Source of the DNA: Eubacterium sp.
Lineage (GTDB): Bacteria; Bacillota; Clostridia; Oscillospirales; Acutalibacteraceae
DNA: 36,816 nucleotides
Direction of reading: 5' to 3'
NCBI GenBank assembly: GCA_017458975.1
Contig: JAFSZK010000034.1
Location: 1 to 36,816, forward strand
This document shows, piece after piece, positions 33,398 through 36,816 of the stretch. The notes beneath the pieces are model-generated. The model saw nothing but the letters and a program-made list of their open reading frames with translations. It had not been told where the DNA came from and did not search any database. The translations under genes and the position numbers were made by a program. The first letter of the stretch is position 1, and every line of letters begins with the position of its first letter.

Positions 33398-34195
33398 ATG
33401 AAAAAAGAACTTACGTCAAAGGAGCTTCAGAAGGTCTGTACGGAGCTTTTAAAGAAATTTGACGAAATCTGCAAAGAAAACAGCTTAAAATACTCCGCTG
33501 CGGGAGGTACAATGCTCGGCGCGGTACGCCACGGAGGCTTCATCCCGTGGGACGACGACGTTGACGTTAATATGCCGCGTGAGGACTACGAAAAGCTCCT
33601 GAAGCTTCAGTATGAGGACGAGCAGTATAAAATACTCAACTACCGCTATATCGACAATTACTATCACTCGTTTACAAAAATGATTGATAAAACGACTGAA
33701 ATTGACGAGCCTTTGCGCGGTGAAAAAAATATGGGAGTATATATTGATATATTCCCCGTTGATTATGTCGGCGATTATGAAACCGAGGCACCTAAGGTTG
33801 TTAAAAAGGCATGGAAAAACAGCAATTTCTGGCAACACCTCGGCTCGGACGTAAAGTATCACAGAGCCTTTACCCCGAAATATCTTGCAAAGCTCATTTT
33901 CAGAGGCGTGATTTATCCGTTCAGAAAAAAGCTTTTGTATCATTTTGATACAATGTTTACGAATATACCGAAAAGCGAATACTGCGCCAATCTTCAGCTC
34001 GGCACCTACGGTATGGGGGAGTGCTTTAAAAGCGAGCTGTGGGAGGATATGATTTATCTTCCCTTTGAGGACATCGAGATTTGCGCCTTCAGAGATTACG
34101 ATTCCTATCTGAGCAGTCTTTTCGGCGATTATATGACCCCTCCGCCTGAGGATAAAAGAGAGTCTACTCATACCTTTACGGCATACAAAAAATAA
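33398..34195 (+). CDS. LicD-family nucleotidyl/phosphotransferase
   Basis: 265 aa of the LicD type, which moves a phosphorylated alcohol (phosphocholine in the founding member; other groups in relatives) from a CDP carrier to a sugar in surface glycans. The hallmark is YSAAGGTMLGAVRHGGFIPWDDDVDV near 28-53: the nucleotidyltransferase-like GG-x7-HGG followed by the Asp triad that binds metal. IDIFPVDYVGD near 112 and a late LGTYGMGE are also typical. GGCGGTAA precedes the ATG. No CDP-choline synthesis genes (licA, licC, tarI-like) are in the window, so the transferred group cannot be called phosphocholine. Confidence 0.9.
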   Translation: MKKELTSKELQKVCTELLKKFDEICKENSLKYSAAGGTMLGAVRHGGFIPWDDDVDVNMPREDYEKLLKLQYEDEQYKILNYRYIDNYYHSFTKMIDKTTEIDEPLRGEKNMGVYIDIFPVDYVGDYETEAPKVVKKAWKNSNFWQHLGSDVKYHRAFTPKYLAKLIFRGVIYPFRKKLLYHFDTMFTNIPKSEYCANLQLGTYGMGECFKSELWEDMIYLPFEDIEICAFRDYDSYLSSLFGDYMTPPPEDKRESTHTFTAYKK

Positions 34196-34210
34196 ACCTG
34201 AGGAAAACAA

Positions 34211-35473
34211 ATGGAACAAACTATACCGGTAACAAATAAAAATGCTACGCCTGCCACTAAGGTTTATCCTAAGAGCATCATCGCTGCCCTTGCGCTTCTC
34301 GGCGAGCTTGTAATTATCATATTCAAGCCCGGCGGCCAGTACGATGAGGCTTTGGCTGTTGCGAGCACCGTGCTTGTTATTACGTTTATCGCAACCGGCA
34401 AAACAACAAAATATGACCAGAATACCATTTTGCTTCTTGCAATTATTGCCTCTATAGGTATTTTAGGTAACCTTGTTTACGATATAAACAAATCGTATTT
34501 TTCAGTCATGGTAGATATTCTGACCCAGATTAAGCCCTTCGTAATTTTCTTTGCCCTAAGGTATTTTTTAACTACAAAGGAACGAAAAACGGTTATTGAT
34601 TACCTTACGCCTATTGCAAAGCTGTTTATGATTGCGGCATTTATATTCTGCGTTCTTAATCAATTTAAATCGTCAACAGCTCCCGGCGGCTTCAGATACG
34701 GTATAAGAATCTTTCAGTTTTTCTATATATTTAACCATTATTATATCGCTTCCGCGCTTTTCTTCTTCGGCATAATTGTATGTAATAACAGAATTAATGA
34801 AAAGCTGAAAAGGTTTTATATTATAATCGGATGTATAGCAATTATCGGCGCGCTTAAATCCCTTGCCATAATTTCCGTAGGAACGTTCGTCTTCCTTATG
34901 CTTTACTATAAAAAATATGAGAGAATTACCTTTAAGGTAATTATTCCCCTTTTGCTTTTAATTGTTTTGTTGAGCCGCTTCCAGATTAACGCGTATATAT
35001 TGAATACAACCTCTCCGAGACGAATATTCATCGACTACGCAATTAAAAACGCTAACGAGCATTTCCCGCTCGGCTCGGGCTTCGGAACCTTCGGCTCGGC
35101 TGAGGCGGCAAAGCATTACTCTGCGCTGTATATAAAATACCATTTTGAGCGGTTCTGGGGTATGTCACAGGGAGATAAAAAATTCCTTCACGATAATTAT
35201 TGGCAAACTATTCTCGGCCAGTTCGGATGGATAGGCTTCCCGTTCTTTGTATACTTCTATTACAGGTTATTCAAGACCTCCTACGACCCGAACAGTAAAT
35301 CTTATGAGAGAGCAATATGTAACGGTATATTCCTTGGTATGATGGTGTTTGCGCTCGGCTCCGCCTCTATTACAAGCGACCCCGGAGTAATATGCTTCGC
35401 CGCGCTTGCGCTCTTCAGTGAGCCCGAGGAAAAATTCGGTAAAAACAATAAACGGATAAGGATAAAATTTTAG
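34211..35473 (+). CDS. Wzy-like O-antigen/capsule polymerase
   Basis: A 420-aa polytopic membrane protein with about ten hydrophobic segments, beginning near residue 23 and ending near 400. The largest loop lies around 260-340 and carries the motif SGFGTFGSAEA followed by HDNYWQTILGQFGWIG, the arrangement seen in Wzy polymerases and WaaL-type ligases. It most likely joins undecaprenyl-linked repeat units on the outside of the membrane. The short basic C-terminus (NNKRIRIK) is cytosolic. GAGGAAA precedes the ATG. No flippase (Wzx) lies within the window, so one must be encoded elsewhere for this polymerase to have a substrate. Confidence 0.8.
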   Translation: MEQTIPVTNKNATPATKVYPKSIIAALALLGELVIIIFKPGGQYDEALAVASTVLVITFIATGKTTKYDQNTILLLAIIASIGILGNLVYDINKSYFSVMVDILTQIKPFVIFFALRYFLTTKERKTVIDYLTPIAKLFMIAAFIFCVLNQFKSSTAPGGFRYGIRIFQFFYIFNHYYIASALFFFGIIVCNNRINEKLKRFYIIIGCIAIIGALKSLAIISVGTFVFLMLYYKKYERITFKVIIPLLLLIVLLSRFQINAYILNTTSPRRIFIDYAIKNANEHFPLGSGFGTFGSAEAAKHYSALYIKYHFERFWGMSQGDKKFLHDNYWQTILGQFGWIGFPFFVYFYYRLFKTSYDPNSKSYERAICNGIFLGMMVFALGSASITSDPGVICFAALALFSEPEEKFGKNNKRIRIKF

Positions 35474-35478
35474 ATACT

Positions 35479-36519
35479 ATGAACGATTTAATCAGCGTTG
35501 TTATTCCCGCATATAACGCGGCGGCATTTATTTCAAAAACTCTTGATACCGTATTAAAACAGACGTATAAAAATTTTGAAGTAATAATTGTTAACGACGG
35601 CTCTAAGGACAATACTCTTGATATAATAAAAGAGTACGAAAAAAAGGACAACAGAATACGCGTTTTCTCTCAGGAAAACGGAGGCGTTTCGGCGGCAAGA
35701 AATACCGCGCTTACAAAGGTAAAGGGAAAATATATTACCTACGTTGACGCTGACGATTCCCTGCCTTCCGACGCCTTTGAAACTCTGATATCATTTATGG
35801 CGGAGGACGTCGATTTGGTTGTCGGCTCGCACGACGAGGTAAGAATAGGAAAACGCCACCACCTTGAAAAGCCGAAAACGATTGAGGGAAAGGATATTCC
35901 CGGGCGCTTTCGGGAATACGACCCCGTTGTATGGTGGCCCTGGGGCAAGCTTTACCGAACAAGTATTATTCTTGATAACAAGCTTTCCTATGATACAAAT
36001 ATAACCTTCGGCGAGGACCATATTTTTAACCTTCTCTATGCAAAATACATTAAGGGCAAGGTTATAGTTACGGATAAGGTGGTTTATAATTACCACTACA
36101 TAAGGGGCGGACTCTGTTCAAAGTATTATCCCAATATGAACGAGCTTCAGATTTACGTATACTATAAAATTGAGGACTTCTTCGGCGGTCGCGATACCAC
36201 GCCGTATCCTATAAGAGTTCATTATTCGGGCGCATATCTTAAAGGGCTTGTTGATTACTACGCAGCATGGCTTCCGTTTAACAAGGCAGTTGAAAAGGTA
36301 AAGGAAAGCTTTGAGATGTATGCGCATATAATTGACGATTATACTATTAAAGAATTCTTTACCGAAGAGGAGTTCGGCTTTTACAAGTCGGGCGACTACA
36401 AGGCTCTTACAAAGGATTATATTATCAAAAACCCGAAAAGAACCATATTCCGAAAAGGCAAGAGAACCGTAAGACGTTTTCTTGAATTACAACAGAAAAT
36501 ATTTCTTAAAAGAAAATAA
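35479..36519 (+). CDS. Family 2 glycosyltransferase
   Basis: A 346-aa GT-A enzyme. The opening LISVVIPAYNAAAFISKTLD, EVIIVNDGSKDNT (about 35-47) and GGVSAARNTAL near 68 are classic GT2 sequence. The DXD metal-binding motif is YVDADDSLPSD near 90-100. WWPWGKLYR (about 151-159) and FGEDHIF, with the catalytic-base ED pair near 176, complete the catalytic part. A C-terminal extension of about 110 residues ends in a strongly basic tail (RKGKRTVRRF and KIFLKRK), which may hold it at the membrane. It is the last gene of the operon, 5 bp after the polymerase. Weak ribosome binding site. Confidence 0.9.
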   Translation: MNDLISVVIPAYNAAAFISKTLDTVLKQTYKNFEVIIVNDGSKDNTLDIIKEYEKKDNRIRVFSQENGGVSAARNTALTKVKGKYITYVDADDSLPSDAFETLISFMAEDVDLVVGSHDEVRIGKRHHLEKPKTIEGKDIPGRFREYDPVVWWPWGKLYRTSIILDNKLSYDTNITFGEDHIFNLLYAKYIKGKVIVTDKVVYNYHYIRGGLCSKYYPNMNELQIYVYYKIEDFFGGRDTTPYPIRVHYSGAYLKGLVDYYAAWLPFNKAVEKVKESFEMYAHIIDDYTIKEFFTEEEFGFYKSGDYKALTKDYIIKNPKRTIFRKGKRTVRRFLELQQKIFLKRK

Positions 36520-36539
36520 TCCAAAAAGAAAATAATCCA
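36508..36539 (+). repeat. Tandem duplication of 16 bp at the end of the last glycosyltransferase
   Basis: Two identical 16-bp copies of AAAAGAAAATAATCCA (36508-36523 and 36524-36539). The first contains the stop codon of the GT2 gene. Recent slippage is the simple explanation. Confidence 0.8.
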
Positions 36540-36611
36540 AGGACGCCCTTGGGGCGCCCGTCATAAAGAAGGTTAGGTTTTGGCTTCATCCTTTTGCCCC
36601 TAACAACATAA

Positions 36612-36646
36612 AAAACCGTCTGAATACGCAAGTATGCAGACGGTTT
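36612..36646 (+). terminator. Terminator of the exopolysaccharide operon
   Basis: AAAACCGTCTG pairs with CAGACGGTTTT, with an inner ATAC/GTAT stem and GCAA loop, followed by ATTAT. It lies 92 bp past the last stop codon and the stem is symmetrical, so it could serve a gene arriving from either side. Confidence 0.75.
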
Positions 36647-36693
36647 TATTATGCCGTTATAACCTAAAATTATTTTGCCAAAACTGCTTCGCA

Positions 36694-36803
36694 CCCAAAA
36701 ATGAGCATATTTTTTGTCAGAACAAAGCACAAAATCACCATAAGGCTTGCCGCCTTATGGTGATTTTTAATGAAGTTATGGCGTAAAAGATGCCATTTTT
36801 GGG
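36694..36803. repeat. Nested inverted repeat around the right-edge hairpin
   Basis: CCCAAAAATG-A-GCAT (36694-36708) is the reverse complement of ATGC-CATTTTTGGG (36790-36803) apart from one bulged A. The pair encloses the perfect 16-bp hairpin at 36731-36767. TGTCAG (36716-36721) and CTGACA form a second inverted pair around the right arm. The remaining part of 36520-36816 has no convincing gene. Confidence 0.55.
36731..36767 (+). terminator. Second strong hairpin near the right edge
   Basis: A perfect 16-bp stem (36731-36746 with 36752-36767) with a 5-nt loop and T-rich tail. It can act in either direction and may belong to a convergent gene beyond the window. Confidence 0.65.
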
Positions 36804-36816
36804 CTGACATTCTTTA

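Noticed and set aside
36506-36730. Minus-strand ORF of 74 codons at the right edge
   Set aside because: It runs through the tandem repeat and the terminator hairpin, has no ribosome binding site and no family resemblance.
1-36816. tRNA, rRNA, CRISPR array, transposase or phage genes
   Set aside because: I looked through the intergenic regions on both strands and saw no cloverleaf, regularly spaced repeats or mobile-element genes.

Overview
The window looks like chromosome of a Gram-positive member of the Clostridia, probably an Oscillospirales/Ruminococcaceae-type gut anaerobe. This is inferred from gene order, AGGAGG-type ribosome binding sites, TTGACA/TATAAT promoters, a CIRCE operator, RNase Y, the ywiB-argS pair and the style of the surface proteins. 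No species can be named from the sequence alone.

Layout: (1) 1-541, minus strand: two small AT-rich membrane proteins, the first cut by the window edge. (2) 660-5236, plus: a housekeeping operon of murI, ywiB-like, argS and a radical SAM/SPASM protein, closed by a strong hairpin. (3) 5320-7846, minus: an AT-rich two-gene island encoding an EcoRI-family adenine methyltransferase and a DUF262-HNH nuclease. It is preceded by a well-formed promoter, a highly structured RNA of about 150 nt and an intrinsic terminator. This is the most novel-looking part of the window. (4) 7936-10227: a PI-PLC-like protein (minus) divergent from a two-gene unit of a small unknown protein and a PHP-family phosphoesterase (plus). 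(5) 10319-15436, minus: a secreted beta-helix (GLUG-like) surface protein of 1008 aa, a previously uncalled 51-aa protein, a secreted Fn3 protein, and an ECF S-component-like membrane protein with a repeat-rich cytosolic extension. (6) 15600-21395, minus: htpG behind a perfect CIRCE operator, and an envelope-stress operon of response regulator, sensor kinase and HtrA protease. (7) 21636-23456, plus: rny (RNase Y) with its own promoter, long leader and terminator. (8) 23505-36519, plus: a continuous Wzx/Wzy-type exopolysaccharide or capsule operon with a Wzz-like chain-length regulator, BY-kinase, initiating phosphoglycosyltransferase, six or more glycosyltransferase domains, a radical SAM enzyme, a LicD-type phosphotransferase and a Wzy-like polymerase. 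One glycosyltransferase reading frame is broken at an A7 run. (9) 36520-36816: no gene, but several strong hairpins and a nested inverted repeat.

How the parts work together: regions 5, 6 and 8 all concern the cell envelope (surface protein, secretion-stress sensing and capsule synthesis). Region 2 supplies D-glutamate for the wall and Arg-tRNA. Region 3 is a candidate restriction-modification-like defence island. No flippase (Wzx), no CpsB phosphatase, no tRNA, rRNA, CRISPR array or transposase was seen.
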